A stretch of 64,000 bases of DNA from Chryseobacterium shigense. Its GTDB lineage: Bacteria; Bacteroidota; Bacteroidia; Flavobacteriales; Weeksellaceae. Where the stretch lies: contig NZ_JACHLC010000002.1 in assembly GCF_014207845.1 (NCBI RefSeq), positions 434,001 through 498,000 on the forward strand. The letters run 5' to 3'. Below, piece by piece: positions 52,184-61,050 of the stretch; positions within the stretch are counted from its first letter, which is position 1; each line of letters starts with the position of its first letter. The position numbers and the translations under genes are program-made. The notes under the pieces are model-generated. The model had not been told where the DNA came from. It did not search any database and saw nothing but the letters and a program-made list of their open reading frames with translations.

Positions 52184-52783
52184 ATGAAAAAAATATCCGT
52201 TTTACTGTTGTTGGTATTCACCTTTATATTTTCACAGGCGCAGAACACGTATTATCCACAGGCTTTTTTTGATAAAAAGATGGCCCGTGAAATGCTCAGC
52301 TTCGGAAACTCTACCATAGAAGGAGTAGCTTCCACAAAACAGAAGAACAATTGGGGGATCAAGCCTTTACTGGGGCAAAAGCATTATGCTCCCAAAGGAA
52401 CTGTAGTGATGCTTTTTCCTGTAACACCTTATTTTGATGAGTTTTACAGAATGAGGAGAAAGTATGAGAATAAGAAAACAACCGTATATATGTCTGAAGA
52501 AGCTTTTAAATACAGATTGGAAGCTTTAACGGATGATTACGGAAGATTTAAGTTTGAAAAGCTGAAGCCCGGGAAATATTACCTGGAAACCATTGTTAAT
52601 TTTACAGCAACAGCAAGTTACCAGCAGCAAACAGGAACATCGGATGCCTATAATGGATATGGGGGATATCTGTATTCCACCCCGATATATCAGACTTTTT
52701 TCTACGGATATTCTACAGCAAACCGCGAAAGCAAGTTTGTAGAAGTAAAAGAAGATGGCGAACTCAAAGAAATCAATCTCTAA
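52184..52783 (+). CDS. Secreted hypothetical protein, 199 aa
   Basis: Signal peptide MKKISVLLLLVFTFIFSQAQ. The mature protein has a small beta-sandwich-like segment ending in DDYGRFKFEKLKPGKYYLETIV, the sequence seen at the end of carboxypeptidase-regulatory-like (DUF4198/Cna-B-like) domains. A Tyr/Gly-rich stretch (GYGGYLYSTPIYQTFFYGY) follows. Function unknown. Confidence 0.75.
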   Translation: MKKISVLLLLVFTFIFSQAQNTYYPQAFFDKKMAREMLSFGNSTIEGVASTKQKNNWGIKPLLGQKHYAPKGTVVMLFPVTPYFDEFYRMRRKYENKKTTVYMSEEAFKYRLEALTDDYGRFKFEKLKPGKYYLETIVNFTATASYQQQTGTSDAYNGYGGYLYSTPIYQTFFYGYSTANRESKFVEVKEDGELKEINL

Positions 52784-52792
52784 GGTTGATTT

Positions 52793-53674
52793 TTATTTTT
52801 TCAACCCCATGATCTGATGAACGCTTCTTTCAATATTTTGTGCCAGAGCTTCCATAGGAATATCATTTTCATCATTATTGAACGGGTCTTCAATTTCCTC
52901 GGCAATCAGCTCCAGGCTCATCAGGACATAATAAACAAATACGGTAAGCGGAATCATCAGAAGCCCGATTGTAATGACATAGGCAACAGGAAGCGCCAGT
53001 ACATATAAGATGATGAACTTTTTCACAAACGAAGAATAAGAATAGGGAATAGGGGTATTTTTAATTCTCTCACAGCCACCACAAACGTCCAGGAAACCGG
53101 AAAGCTGGGTATCCAGATACAGCAATTCAATATCTGAGATTTTTCCTTCTTTTTTAAGCTGGTTCAGTTTATGGGTTAGCAGAATAACAATTTCACTTGG
53201 GCCATGATGCTTCAGTGATTTTTCAATTTCGGAATAATCTTCATCCAATGCCAGCCTTGTAGATTCCTTAGAAAGGTGTTTGGCAAGGAAATGAGGAAAA
53301 TATTTTAAATACCTTGAAATCTGTTCTGCATTCTGGCGGTCATCTCCTAAAATTGTACTGATTTTTACAGCAAAATTCCGGGTATCATTCACCAGTTTTC
53401 CCCAGAGTTTTCTGCCTTCCCACCATCTGTCGTAGGCCGTATTCGTTCTGAAAACAAGCAGTAGAGAAAGTACAAAGCCCAACAAGGAGTGAATCATTCC
53501 AACATTACTTACCCCCGATTTTGTGGTAAGGTGGAGATATTCCACTTCCAGATACTGAATTCCCCACGAATAAAGCCCCACAAGAATCATTGTAGGGAAA
53601 AGGATCTTCATGGTGTCACTTTTGTGCATGCTGAAAAGAATCTTCAGGAAATGTTTGGTATTGTAAACTCTCAT
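52793..53674 (-). CDS. Bestrophin-like ion channel, 293 aa
   Basis: Four or more membrane segments (MKILFPTMILVGLYSWGIQ, VGMIHSLLGFVLSLLLVFRTN and two near residues 215-255) with the bestrophin blocks AYDRWWEGRKLWGKLVNDTRN and DPFNNDENDIPMEALAQNIE. Family members are chloride or cation channels in bacteria. I chose the start 53674 (MRVYNTKHFLKIL), matching the family; the longest frame adds 111 residues over an opposite-strand gene and is rejected. The end faces the 199-aa gene (convergent). Confidence 0.9.
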   Translation of the reverse strand: MRVYNTKHFLKILFSMHKSDTMKILFPTMILVGLYSWGIQYLEVEYLHLTTKSGVSNVGMIHSLLGFVLSLLLVFRTNTAYDRWWEGRKLWGKLVNDTRNFAVKISTILGDDRQNAEQISRYLKYFPHFLAKHLSKESTRLALDEDYSEIEKSLKHHGPSEIVILLTHKLNQLKKEGKISDIELLYLDTQLSGFLDVCGGCERIKNTPIPYSYSSFVKKFIILYVLALPVAYVITIGLLMIPLTVFVYYVLMSLELIAEEIEDPFNNDENDIPMEALAQNIERSVHQIMGLKK

Positions 53675-53776
53675 AAATTCGCTTGGTCTTACAAAGATAA
53701 TTTTTTTCGTTTTAACTGCTCTTTTACGGAAAACCATAAGATTAATAAAGGTAGAGGTAATTTCTTTACGGAAAAA

Positions 53777-53938
53777 ATGAGTTACTACAGAAAAGGACAT
53801 TTCAGGAACGGAAAATGGGTAAGCGGGCATCGTGTAAATACTTTTGGGAGAAAAAGAAAAAGAGCAAACAGTCCGCAGGGATGTGCTGTCTTGATCTTTG
53901 GAGGAATCATTTCTGTTTTGCTTTATTTGCTGGACTAA
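53777..53938 (+). CDS. Small basic protein with one membrane segment, 53 aa
   Basis: Reads MSYYRKGHFRNGKWVSGHRV, then an Arg/Lys-rich stretch, and one hydrophobic segment AVLIFGGIISVLLYLL at the end. The RKGHFRNGKWVxGH unit recurs, as I recall, in short Bacteroidota proteins with tandem VRGHxRNGxYVxxH-like motifs. The gene starts about 100 bp from the bestrophin start on the opposite strand. Function unknown. Confidence 0.65.
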   Translation: MSYYRKGHFRNGKWVSGHRVNTFGRKRKRANSPQGCAVLIFGGIISVLLYLLD

Positions 53939-54041
53939 ATGACGTGTAATAGAATTATCAGACTTGTTTTTGCTTTGCATATTTTTACAGATTTTAAAAA
54001 AAAGCACTATTTTTATTTCATATTAAATAACAAAAAACAAG

Positions 54042-54920
54042 ATGATCCTCGAAAACGTAGATGTAGTCAGCGATATCAGTAAAGAAGATTTTCAGAAGAA
54101 TTATTTCAAAAAACATAAACCGCTTCTGATCAAAAATTTCGCCAGCAGATGGGAAGCTTTTGACAAATGGAATCTTGCCTATATCCGGGAAAAAGCGGGT
54201 GATCAGGAAGTTCCTTTATATGATAATAAACCTGCTGATGCTTCCAAAAGTTCAGATGCACCTGTGACGCATATGAAAATGAAGGATTATATTGATACCA
54301 TAAAAAGTAAACCTTCAGATCTGCGGATCTTCTTTTATATTATTACAGACAGGCTTCCTGAACTGCTGAAAAACTTCACGTATCCTGATATGGGAATCAA
54401 GTTTTTCAAAAGACTGCCAACCCTTTTCTTCGGAGGAAGTGAAGCTCATGTACTGATGCATTATGATGTGGATCTGGGAGATTTTCTTCATATTCATTTC
54501 GAGGGTAAGAAGAGAATATTGTTATTTGACCAGAAACAATCTGAATTCCTATATAAAGTGCCACTTTCGGTACACACAGTATACGACATAGATTATGAAA
54601 ATCCTGATTATGAGAAGTTTCCGGCTTTACAATATGCCAAAGGCTACGAAATTTTGATGGAACATGGTGATGCGCTTTTTATTCCCGGAGCATTCTGGCA
54701 TTTCAACAGGTATCTGGAACCGGGCTTTTCCATGTCGCTCAGGGCACTTCCCAATAAACCGGGTGTTTTTGCCAATATGATGTATCACGTTTTCATCATG
54801 AGGTATACGGATAAGCTTCTTCGTAAAGTTTTTAAAGCTAAGTGGGTGAATTACAAGCAGAAGTGGGCCTGTAAAAATGGGGCAGCGGCTTTTGAAAAGA
54901 AGAGGAATATAAAGAGTTAA
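54042..54920 (+). CDS. Cupin/JmjC-like protein, 292 aa
   Basis: Jumonji-like cupin of the 'cupin-like domain' group. Fe-binding residues are plausibly in VLMHYDVDLGDFLHIHFEG (H and D two apart) and the later His in GDALFIPGAFWHFNRYL. The opening IKNFASRWEAFDKWNLAYI is the usual start. Family members hydroxylate proteins or small molecules using 2-oxoglutarate; the substrate here is unknown. Stands alone, downstream of the small basic protein. Confidence 0.87.
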   Translation: MILENVDVVSDISKEDFQKNYFKKHKPLLIKNFASRWEAFDKWNLAYIREKAGDQEVPLYDNKPADASKSSDAPVTHMKMKDYIDTIKSKPSDLRIFFYIITDRLPELLKNFTYPDMGIKFFKRLPTLFFGGSEAHVLMHYDVDLGDFLHIHFEGKKRILLFDQKQSEFLYKVPLSVHTVYDIDYENPDYEKFPALQYAKGYEILMEHGDALFIPGAFWHFNRYLEPGFSMSLRALPNKPGVFANMMYHVFIMRYTDKLLRKVFKAKWVNYKQKWACKNGAAAFEKKRNIKS

Positions 54921-55086
54921 AAGAGGGAAGTTTGAAGAAAGAAGATGGGAAAACTAAATCTCACTGTACTTCTGGCAGTAATATTTAATAAATTATAATT
55001 AAAAGACATTGAAGATTAATTAAAGCAGACATCAATGATTTCTGTGAACTTCAGAAACCTTCATCTTCCGGCATCCTTTCTTCCAT

Positions 55087-55617
55087 CTACTCATTAATAA
55101 GCCCGAAAATTTTTGCATCTACAAATCTTCCTTTTTCGAAGAAATAATCCCGGAGAATTCCCTCATCTTTAAAATTTAAAGAATGTAAAAGTTTTTCTGA
55201 AGCAATATTGGCAGGATCTGTGAAAGCATCTATGCGGTGAAGCCTCATGCTTTCGAAACCGAAAGTGAGAATAGGAAGAACAGCTTCTTTCATATAAGAA
55301 TTTCTCCAGAATTTAGGATTGAGCTCATAGCCGATTTCTGCCCGGAAATGTTCCTGGTGCCAGTTATGATAGCCGCATGTTCCAATAACCTTTTTCTCAG
55401 ATTTTAATTCCAGTGCCCATCGGAATCCCTTTCCTTTTTCGAATTCACTGTTGAAATGATGGATGATATTGTGGGCATCTTCCAATGTTTTAAAAGTTTC
55501 CAGATCATAATATTCCATGACTTCATCCTGGGAAAAATATTCGAAAAGGTCTTCCGCATCACCAGGGGTCAGCTGCCTTAAAAGAAGTCTTTCTGTTTCT
55601 AAAACAGGATACATCAT
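55087..55617 (-). CDS. GNAT-family N-acetyltransferase, 176 aa
   Basis: Opens VLETERLLLRQLTPGDAEDLFEYFSQDEVMEYYD, the RimJ/RimL-type start, with the acetyl-CoA site RAEIGYELNPKFWRNSYMKEAV. Either of two adjacent ATGs (55617 or 55614) may start it. Substrate unknown. Single gene, divergent from mutS. Confidence 0.88.
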   Translation of the reverse strand: MMYPVLETERLLLRQLTPGDAEDLFEYFSQDEVMEYYDLETFKTLEDAHNIIHHFNSEFEKGKGFRWALELKSEKKVIGTCGYHNWHQEHFRAEIGYELNPKFWRNSYMKEAVLPILTFGFESMRLHRIDAFTDPANIASEKLLHSLNFKDEGILRDYFFEKGRFVDAKIFGLINE

Positions 55618-55737
55618 AGAATTTTATTTTACTGAAAATTACAATAAATATTTTGTTCCGAAACAGATAAGCGGAAATTTTGATCCCCAGAAAGAGATTA
55701 ATTGTTCACGAATTTCAATCCCTGAATTTATTTTATT

Positions 55738-55745
55738 TAAATTTG
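55738..55745 (+). promoter_or_regulatory. -7 box of the mutS promoter
   Basis: TAAATTTG, a match to TAnnTTTG, 16 nt upstream of the mutS start codon. Confidence 0.6.
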
Positions 55746-55761
55746 GGGCTCATTTTTTATT

Positions 55762-58353
55762 ATGGCAAAAGCAGCGAAGAAAGAAACCCCATTAATGACG
55801 CAATATAATACCATCAAGGCAAAATACCCTGATGCATTATTGTTGTTCAGGGTTGGTGACTTTTATGAAACGTTCGGGCAGGATGCAGTGAGAACCTCCC
55901 AGATTTTAGGTATTGTTCTTACCAAAAGAGCCAATGGGGATGGGCATATAGAGCTGGCAGGATTTCCGCACCACTCGGTAGATTCTTATCTTCCAAAACT
56001 GGTAAGGGCTGGGATGAGAGTGGCTATCTGCGATCAGCTGGAAGACCCGAAAATGGTCAAAGGAATTGTAAAACGAGGAGTTACCGAGCTTGTGACGCCC
56101 GGAGTTACCTTTAATGATCAGGTATTAAATTCAAAAAAGAACAACTTCCTCCTTTCCCTGCATAAAGAAAAGGAAAAATACGGAATTGCGCTGGTAGATG
56201 TTTCTACCGGAGAGTTTCTGGTAAGTGAAGGAAACCTGGAAAAATTGCTGCATATTGTCAATACTTTTGATCCAAGCGAAATTATTTTTCAGAGAAGCGT
56301 TCAGCTGCCGGAACAGTTAAAAAACAAAAGTGCTTTTAAGCTTGAAGACTGGGCTTTCCAGTATAATTTTGCCTATGAAAAACTGACATCCCACTTTAAA
56401 ACGAACTCTTTAAAAGGTTTCGGAGTTGAAAATCTTCCGCTTGCCATTACGGCTGCAGGCGCTATTTTCGCTTATCTTGTGGAAGATACCCATCATAACC
56501 TTCTTGCCCATATTACAAAACTTCAGATCATTCCACAGGAAGATTATCTGATGATGGATAACTTTACCCTACGGAATCTTGAAATTGTTTACCCAAGCAA
56601 TCCACAGGGAAAATCGCTGCTGGATATCATTGATAAAACATCTACCCCGATGGGCGGAAGATTGTTGAGAAGAAGGATCATTCTTCCTTTAAAATCAGTG
56701 AATGAGATCATGAGAAGGCTTTCCCTTATTGATTTCCTGAATGAAAACGACCAGTTGAAATATGAAATCTGCCAGCTGCTGAAATCCATCTCCGATCTGG
56801 ACAGACTGATGGGAAAACTGGCCGCAGAAAAAATATCACCAAAAGAATTGGGTTATCTTCGTCAGAGTCTTATCAATATTCATCATATCAAGGGATTACT
56901 CCACCCGCATGCTGATGTTCTGGCATGGCTGGAGCCATTGTTTGATATGGAAGAGCTGATTAAATTTTTACAGAATCACCTTAATGAAGAACTTCCTGTA
57001 AACCTTTCCAAAGGAAATATTATCAGAGAAAGCATCTCGGAAGAGCTTGACAGGCTGAGAGGGCTTCAAAGCAAAGGCCGTGGCTTCCTGGATGAAATGT
57101 GCCAGAGAGAAATAGAAAGAACAGGTATATCAAGCCTTAAAATAGATTTCAATAATGTTTTCGGATATTATATAGAAGTGAGAAATACCCATAAAGACAA
57201 AGTTCCGGCTGACTGGTTGAGAAAGCAGACATTGGTGAATGCAGAACGTTATATCACCGAGGAGCTGAAAGAATACGAAAACCAGATCTTAGGCGCAGAA
57301 GAAAAGATCAGTGTGCTGGAAAATGAGCTGTACCGAAATGTATGCTCCGAAACAATGGTGTATATGGATCAGATCCAGGGAAATTCCAATATCATTGCAC
57401 AGCTTGATGTAGCGGTAGGGTTATCTGAACTTGCTGTTTCTGAGAGTTATACAAAGCCTGTTCTTAACGAAGGTTATGCCATTGATCTTAAAGAAGCAAG
57501 ACACCCGATTATTGAAAATGCCCTTCCTTTGGGAGAAAAGTATATTCCAAACGATATCTTTTTAGATAAAGATTCCCAGCAGATTATTATGGTTACCGGA
57601 CCGAACATGGCCGGTAAATCCGCAATTCTGCGTCAGACGGCTATTGTATGTCTTTTAGCCCAGATAGGAAGTTTCGTGCCTGCGAAACATGCCGAAATCG
57701 GAGTGCTGGATAAAATCTTCACAAGAGTAGGGGCAACCGACAATATTTCTGCCGGAGAATCTACTTTCATGGTGGAAATGAATGAAGCAGCTAATATTCT
57801 TAATAATATTTCGGACCGCAGCCTTATCCTTCTGGATGAAATAGGCCGTGGAACATCCACCTATGATGGGGTTTCCATTGCTTGGGCTATCGCAGAATAC
57901 CTTCACCAGCATCCTACACAGGCAAAAACGCTCTTTGCAACCCATTACCACGAGCTGAATGAAATGACTGTAAATTTTGAAAGGGTAAAGAATTTCCATG
58001 TTTCCATCCAGGAGAATAAAGGGAATATCATCTTCTTAAGAAAGCTTATTCCGGGAGGAAGCGAGCACAGTTTCGGTATCCATGTGGCCAAGCTGGCGGG
58101 AATGCCTGCCAAAGTAGTCAACAGGGCTAATGAAATTCTGAAGACCCTTGAAGCAAGCCGCTCACAAACTACAAATACTTCCGAAAGTATTAAAAGGGTA
58201 ACCGAAGAAAATATGCAGCTCTCTTTTTTCCAGCTGGATGATCCTGTTTTAGAGAATATCCGTGAAGAGCTTACGAAAATAGATATTAATACGCTCACCC
58301 CCATTGAAGCTTTAATGAAGTTGAATTCGATAAAAAAAATGATAGGAGGGTAG
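55762..58353 (+). CDS. mutS: DNA mismatch repair protein MutS, 863 aa
   Basis: Mismatch-recognition ATPase. The N-terminal mismatch-binding motif GDFYETFG (Phe34, Glu36) is present. The C-terminal ATPase has Walker A GPNMAGKS, the Q-loop region, Walker B LILLDEIGRGTSTYDG and FATHYHELNEM. The length and order are those of MutS1. No mutL is in the window. The + strand end shows no good terminator; the nearby hairpin serves the - strand peptides. Confidence 0.97.
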   Translation: MAKAAKKETPLMTQYNTIKAKYPDALLLFRVGDFYETFGQDAVRTSQILGIVLTKRANGDGHIELAGFPHHSVDSYLPKLVRAGMRVAICDQLEDPKMVKGIVKRGVTELVTPGVTFNDQVLNSKKNNFLLSLHKEKEKYGIALVDVSTGEFLVSEGNLEKLLHIVNTFDPSEIIFQRSVQLPEQLKNKSAFKLEDWAFQYNFAYEKLTSHFKTNSLKGFGVENLPLAITAAGAIFAYLVEDTHHNLLAHITKLQIIPQEDYLMMDNFTLRNLEIVYPSNPQGKSLLDIIDKTSTPMGGRLLRRRIILPLKSVNEIMRRLSLIDFLNENDQLKYEICQLLKSISDLDRLMGKLAAEKISPKELGYLRQSLINIHHIKGLLHPHADVLAWLEPLFDMEELIKFLQNHLNEELPVNLSKGNIIRESISEELDRLRGLQSKGRGFLDEMCQREIERTGISSLKIDFNNVFGYYIEVRNTHKDKVPADWLRKQTLVNAERYITEELKEYENQILGAEEKISVLENELYRNVCSETMVYMDQIQGNSNIIAQLDVAVGLSELAVSESYTKPVLNEGYAIDLKEARHPIIENALPLGEKYIPNDIFLDKDSQQIIMVTGPNMAGKSAILRQTAIVCLLAQIGSFVPAKHAEIGVLDKIFTRVGATDNISAGESTFMVEMNEAANILNNISDRSLILLDEIGRGTSTYDGVSIAWAIAEYLHQHPTQAKTLFATHYHELNEMTVNFERVKNFHVSIQENKGNIIFLRKLIPGGSEHSFGIHVAKLAGMPAKVVNRANEILKTLEASRSQTTNTSESIKRVTEENMQLSFFQLDDPVLENIREELTKIDINTLTPIEALMKLNSIKKMIGG

Positions 58354-58381
58354 CTTTACCTTTAAATCAATATATAATTGC

Positions 58382-58410
58382 ATAAAAAATGACCGGATAA
58401 TTTCCGGTCA
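58382..58410 (-). terminator. Terminator of the bacteriocin-like peptide genes
   Basis: Hairpin ATGACCGGA-AATTA-TCCGGTCAT (58389-58411 approx.), followed on the - strand by TTTTTTATG. Lies about 25 nt after the 50-aa peptide gene stop. Confidence 0.78.
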
Positions 58411-58436
58411 TTCATATGTATATCGTACTGCAAAAA

Positions 58437-58589
58437 CTAGCAGCAGTATCCGTCTTTACCTCTCGGGCCGATAATCATAAAATGACTGCCCACTCCTCTG
58501 AGTTTGCATGGTCCTTCCGTGCAGGCAGCTCCTCCGTTGATCTCTTTCAGTTCTTTTTTACTGAGCTTTTTGATGTTTGAATTTTTCAT
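58437..58589 (-). CDS. Bacteriocin-like peptide, 50 aa, GG leader
   Basis: Leader MKNSNIKKLSKKELKEINGG, then a core AACTEGPCKLRGVGSHFMII and a C-terminal GKDGYCC. The 'LSKKELKEINGG' leader with GG is that of the small bacteriocin-like/RiPP precursors widespread in Chryseobacterium. Four cysteines could form disulfides or be modified. Follows a similar gene at 58621-58782 with 31 bp between. No dedicated maturase or exporter lies beside it. Confidence 0.85.
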   Translation of the reverse strand: MKNSNIKKLSKKELKEINGGAACTEGPCKLRGVGSHFMIIGPRGKDGYCC

Positions 58590-58620
58590 ACAATTCTGGT
58601 TTAATATTGATCATCACGTT

Positions 58621-58782
58621 TTAACAGCAGTATCCATCCTGAACACCGGTAACACCGTATAATTCTACTCCGCTGTCAGGGTCAATACAGCTTATTACTC
58701 TTGGGCAGACAGGCCTTGCTCCCTTAATCTCTTTCAATTCCTTTTTTGAAAGTCTTTTTTTCTGAAAATTTAATTTTTTCAT
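58621..58782 (-). CDS. Bacteriocin-like peptide, 53 aa, GA leader
   Basis: Leader MKKLNFQKKRLSKKELKEIK ending in GA, then RPVCPRVISCIDPDSG and the C-terminal VQDGYCC. It shares both the leader and the DGYCC end with the 50-aa peptide downstream, and also has four cysteines. The cleavage motif is GA, not GG. Start at 58782; the longest frame adds 45 unlikely residues. It diverges from the TlpA-like gene, whose start is 150 bp away. Confidence 0.83.
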   Translation of the reverse strand: MKKLNFQKKRLSKKELKEIKGARPVCPRVISCIDPDSGVELYGVTGVQDGYCC

Positions 58783-58932
58783 AATAATTTTAATTTGGTT
58801 GTAGGCTAATTTACATTTTATTTCATATAATTCAATTAAAAGTGATAAAATATTAATGAAAATTCCAATCCCATTAACAAAGTTTAACAGATTGATTCTT
58901 AAAGAAAAGGAAAGCATTTGCTACCTTTAAGC

Positions 58933-59421
58933 ATGAAGAATTTGTTAAGCATATTTGCTCTTTTTATTTGCCTGTTAACAGTGAAAGCACAGCAGGCAGA
59001 AGTTGCTTCCGTGAAATATGAAGAGCTTGAAAAAAGAATACAAAAAGAAAATGATAAGCTGCTGGTAGTGAATTTCTGGGCTACAACCTGTGCTCCATGC
59101 GTAAAAGAACTGCCTCACTTTATGGAAGTTAACAACAAATACAAAGACAACCCGAAATTCAAAATGATCCTTGTTTCACTGGACAGGCTGGTAGATAAAG
59201 AACGCGTCATTAAATTTATCAAAAATAAAAATCTTACCGCTGAGGTCATTCTACTAGACGATATTAAAAGAATGAATACCTGGATTCCAAAATTTGAAAA
59301 AAACTGGGACGGGAATATTCCGGTGACCATTTTTTATAAAAACGGTGAAAAAGTACATTTTAACGATGGCGAAATGAGTAAGGAAGACCTTGAAAAGACC
59401 ATCACCGAACATTTAAAATAA
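58933..59421 (+). CDS. TlpA-like thioredoxin-fold protein, 162 aa
   Basis: Signal peptide (MKNLLSIFALFICLLTVKAQ) and a thioredoxin fold with the redox pair Cys53/Cys56 in FWATTCAPCVKELP. TlpA-like proteins act outside the inner membrane, handling protein disulfides. The second gene of a likely operon follows 10 bp later. Being beside two Cys-rich peptides, it might act on their disulfides; that is an inference. Start at 58933, preceded by a TACCTTTA near-consensus -7 box at 58922-58929. Confidence 0.9.
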   Translation: MKNLLSIFALFICLLTVKAQQAEVASVKYEELEKRIQKENDKLLVVNFWATTCAPCVKELPHFMEVNNKYKDNPKFKMILVSLDRLVDKERVIKFIKNKNLTAEVILLDDIKRMNTWIPKFEKNWDGNIPVTIFYKNGEKVHFNDGEMSKEDLEKTITEHLK

Positions 59422-59431
59422 AAAATATCAT

Positions 59432-60091
59432 ATGAAAAATCTGAAAATTTTAATGGCAGTATTCATTGCAGGATTGGGACTGTTAAGCTTTACAACGCCG
59501 GATCATGAGAAAAACAATTCTCCAGAAATCAATTCAAAAACTCCCGTAAAAGGCTATGAAATAGGAGATGAAGCGGCTGATTTTAAACTGAAGAATATAG
59601 ACGGGAAAATGGTGTCTTTAAGCGATTTTAAATCTGCAAAAGGATTTATAGTAGTTTTCACCTGCAACCATTGCCCCTATGCCAAAAAATATGAAGACAG
59701 GATCGTGGAGCTGGATAAAACATTTAAAGAGCAGGGTTACCCGGTGATTGCCATTAACCCCAATGACCCGAATGTACAGCCGGAAGACGGTTACAGCAAG
59801 ATGATAGAAAGAGCCAGGCAAAAAAGCTTTACTTTTCCGTACCTGGTAGATGAAGGGCAAAAGATATACCCGCTTTACGGAGCTACTAAAACTCCCCATG
59901 TTTTTGTTCTGCAGAAAGAAAATGGAAAGAATATCGTAAAATATATCGGCGCTATCGACAATAACTACGAAAATCCTAAGGATGTCTCTGAATACTATGT
60001 TCAGGATGCGGTAAATGCACTGATTAAAGGAAATCCGGTAAGCATGACAAAAACAGTAGCAATAGGTTGCACAATAAAAGCAAAGAAATAA
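59432..60091 (+). CDS. Thioredoxin family/AhpC-TSA-like secreted protein, 219 aa
   Basis: N-terminal hydrophobic signal (MKNLKILMAVFIAGLGLLSF), then a peroxiredoxin-like fold with VVFTCNHCPYAKKYEDR (Cys78, Cys81) in place of the usual TxxC. The CNHCPYA form is typical of a Bacteroidota thioredoxin family. It also carries the segment TKTPHVFVLQKENGK. A terminator follows at 60117-60145. Electron donor and substrate unknown. Confidence 0.85.
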   Translation: MKNLKILMAVFIAGLGLLSFTTPDHEKNNSPEINSKTPVKGYEIGDEAADFKLKNIDGKMVSLSDFKSAKGFIVVFTCNHCPYAKKYEDRIVELDKTFKEQGYPVIAINPNDPNVQPEDGYSKMIERARQKSFTFPYLVDEGQKIYPLYGATKTPHVFVLQKENGKNIVKYIGAIDNNYENPKDVSEYYVQDAVNALIKGNPVSMTKTVAIGCTIKAKK

Positions 60092-60116
60092 TATATTTGC
60101 TTCATGGTTTACATAA

Positions 60117-60145
60117 AATCGGTGTTCTCTGAATACCGATTTTTT
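60117..60145 (+). terminator. Terminator after the two thioredoxin-fold genes
   Basis: Hairpin AATCGGT ... ACCGATT (60117-60141) followed by TTTTTT, 26 nt after the stop codon. Confidence 0.82.
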
Positions 60146-60171
60146 ATGACCTTAATGCTGATTCAATAGGA

Positions 60172-60233
60172 GCGGGCTTTAGCCCGCTTAAACAAACAAT
60201 AACCAATCCTCAAAAGGCTTTAGCCAAAACATA
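60172..60233. repeat. REP-like dispersed element, copy B
   Basis: GCGGGCTTTAGCCCGC at 60172-60187 and GGCTTTAGCC at 60216-60225, followed by AAAACATAC. Same layout as copy A at 8781-8837, with a similar ~25-30 nt spacer. It ends just before the DUF2809 start codon. Confidence 0.75.
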
Positions 60234-60241
60234 CATTAGAA

Positions 60242-60640
60242 ATGAAATTACAATTCAGCCTGAAATACCTTATTCTTACAATTATTATTTTCCTGATAGA
60301 AGTTTTAATTGCTACAAAACTGGCGCATATTTTCCTTGTAAGGGCCTATCTTGGTGATGTTATAGTTGTGATGCTCCTATACACATTTGTTAAAAGCTTT
60401 GTAAAAATAAATAATGAAAAACTTATTTTGGGGATTCTTTTCTTTTCATGTATTGTGGAATTTGCACAATATTTCACCATTGCAGAAAAACTGGGATTCC
60501 GTTCTGGAAGCCTGATGTATATTGTAATCGGAAATTCTTTTTCCTGGATAGATATTCTGTGTTATGCGGCAGGATGCTTACTGCTTTTTCTTTGGGTAAA
60601 GCTGAAGCCTTCGAAACATCAGCAGACTATTGCAGATTAA
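60242..60640 (+). CDS. DUF2809 family membrane protein, 132 aa
   Basis: Four hydrophobic segments with the DUF2809 pattern: HIFLVRAYLGDVIVVMLLYTF, CIVEFAQYF and GNSFSWIDILCYAAG. Function unknown. Its 3' end overlaps the convergent TonB-domain gene by 14 bp. The start codon at 60242 lies 8 bp after REP copy B. Confidence 0.87.
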   Translation: MKLQFSLKYLILTIIIFLIEVLIATKLAHIFLVRAYLGDVIVVMLLYTFVKSFVKINNEKLILGILFFSCIVEFAQYFTIAEKLGFRSGSLMYIVIGNSFSWIDILCYAAGCLLLFLWVKLKPSKHQQTIAD

Positions 60641-61040
60641 ATACCAAAGGCTGCCTCATTACATTTCTGACCCTTTTACCATCCTGTTCTGCAGGAACCC
60701 ATGGGGTTTTTATCATTTTCAGAGCTCTCAGAAATTCATCTTTTACCATTTCAGATTCATAGGATTCTATTTTAATGTTCACCATATTTCCATCCGTATC
60801 TACAATAAAACTAGCAACAGCCCTGGCACTCATGACCCCGGCTTTTACCAATGGAGAAGTCCGGAAATTCTTTAAAATTGCGGCAACAAAAGCCTGATGT
60901 CCACCGGGAAATTCAGCAGATTTAGTTGGTGCAGATTCAGCATAGACTGATGGCTTTACCGCAGGAACTACATCGGAATCTTTCTGGGCGGCAACAGCTG
61001 CAACCCAGAATATCAGAATAAAAACCAGATACTTTTTCAT
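60627..61040 (-). CDS. Secreted protein with TonB C-terminal-like domain, 137 aa
   Basis: Signal peptide (MKKYLVFILIFWVAAVAAQ), a short linker and a TonB C-terminal-like domain with the motif SAEFPGGHQAFVAAILKNF and FIVDTDGNMVNIKI. This short form lacks the membrane anchor and spacer of true TonB. It is a paralogue of the 139-aa protein at 62608-63027. Start at 61040, 25 codons inside the longest frame. Confidence 0.8.
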   Translation of the reverse strand: MKKYLVFILIFWVAAVAAQKDSDVVPAVKPSVYAESAPTKSAEFPGGHQAFVAAILKNFRTSPLVKAGVMSARAVASFIVDTDGNMVNIKIESYESEMVKDEFLRALKMIKTPWVPAEQDGKRVRNVMRQPLVFNLQ

Positions 61041-61050
61041 ACTATAAAAA

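Noticed and set aside
53489..53776. N-terminal extension of the small + strand protein
   Set aside because: It is antisense to the bestrophin start region; only the part from 53777 has a natural start and protein-like composition.
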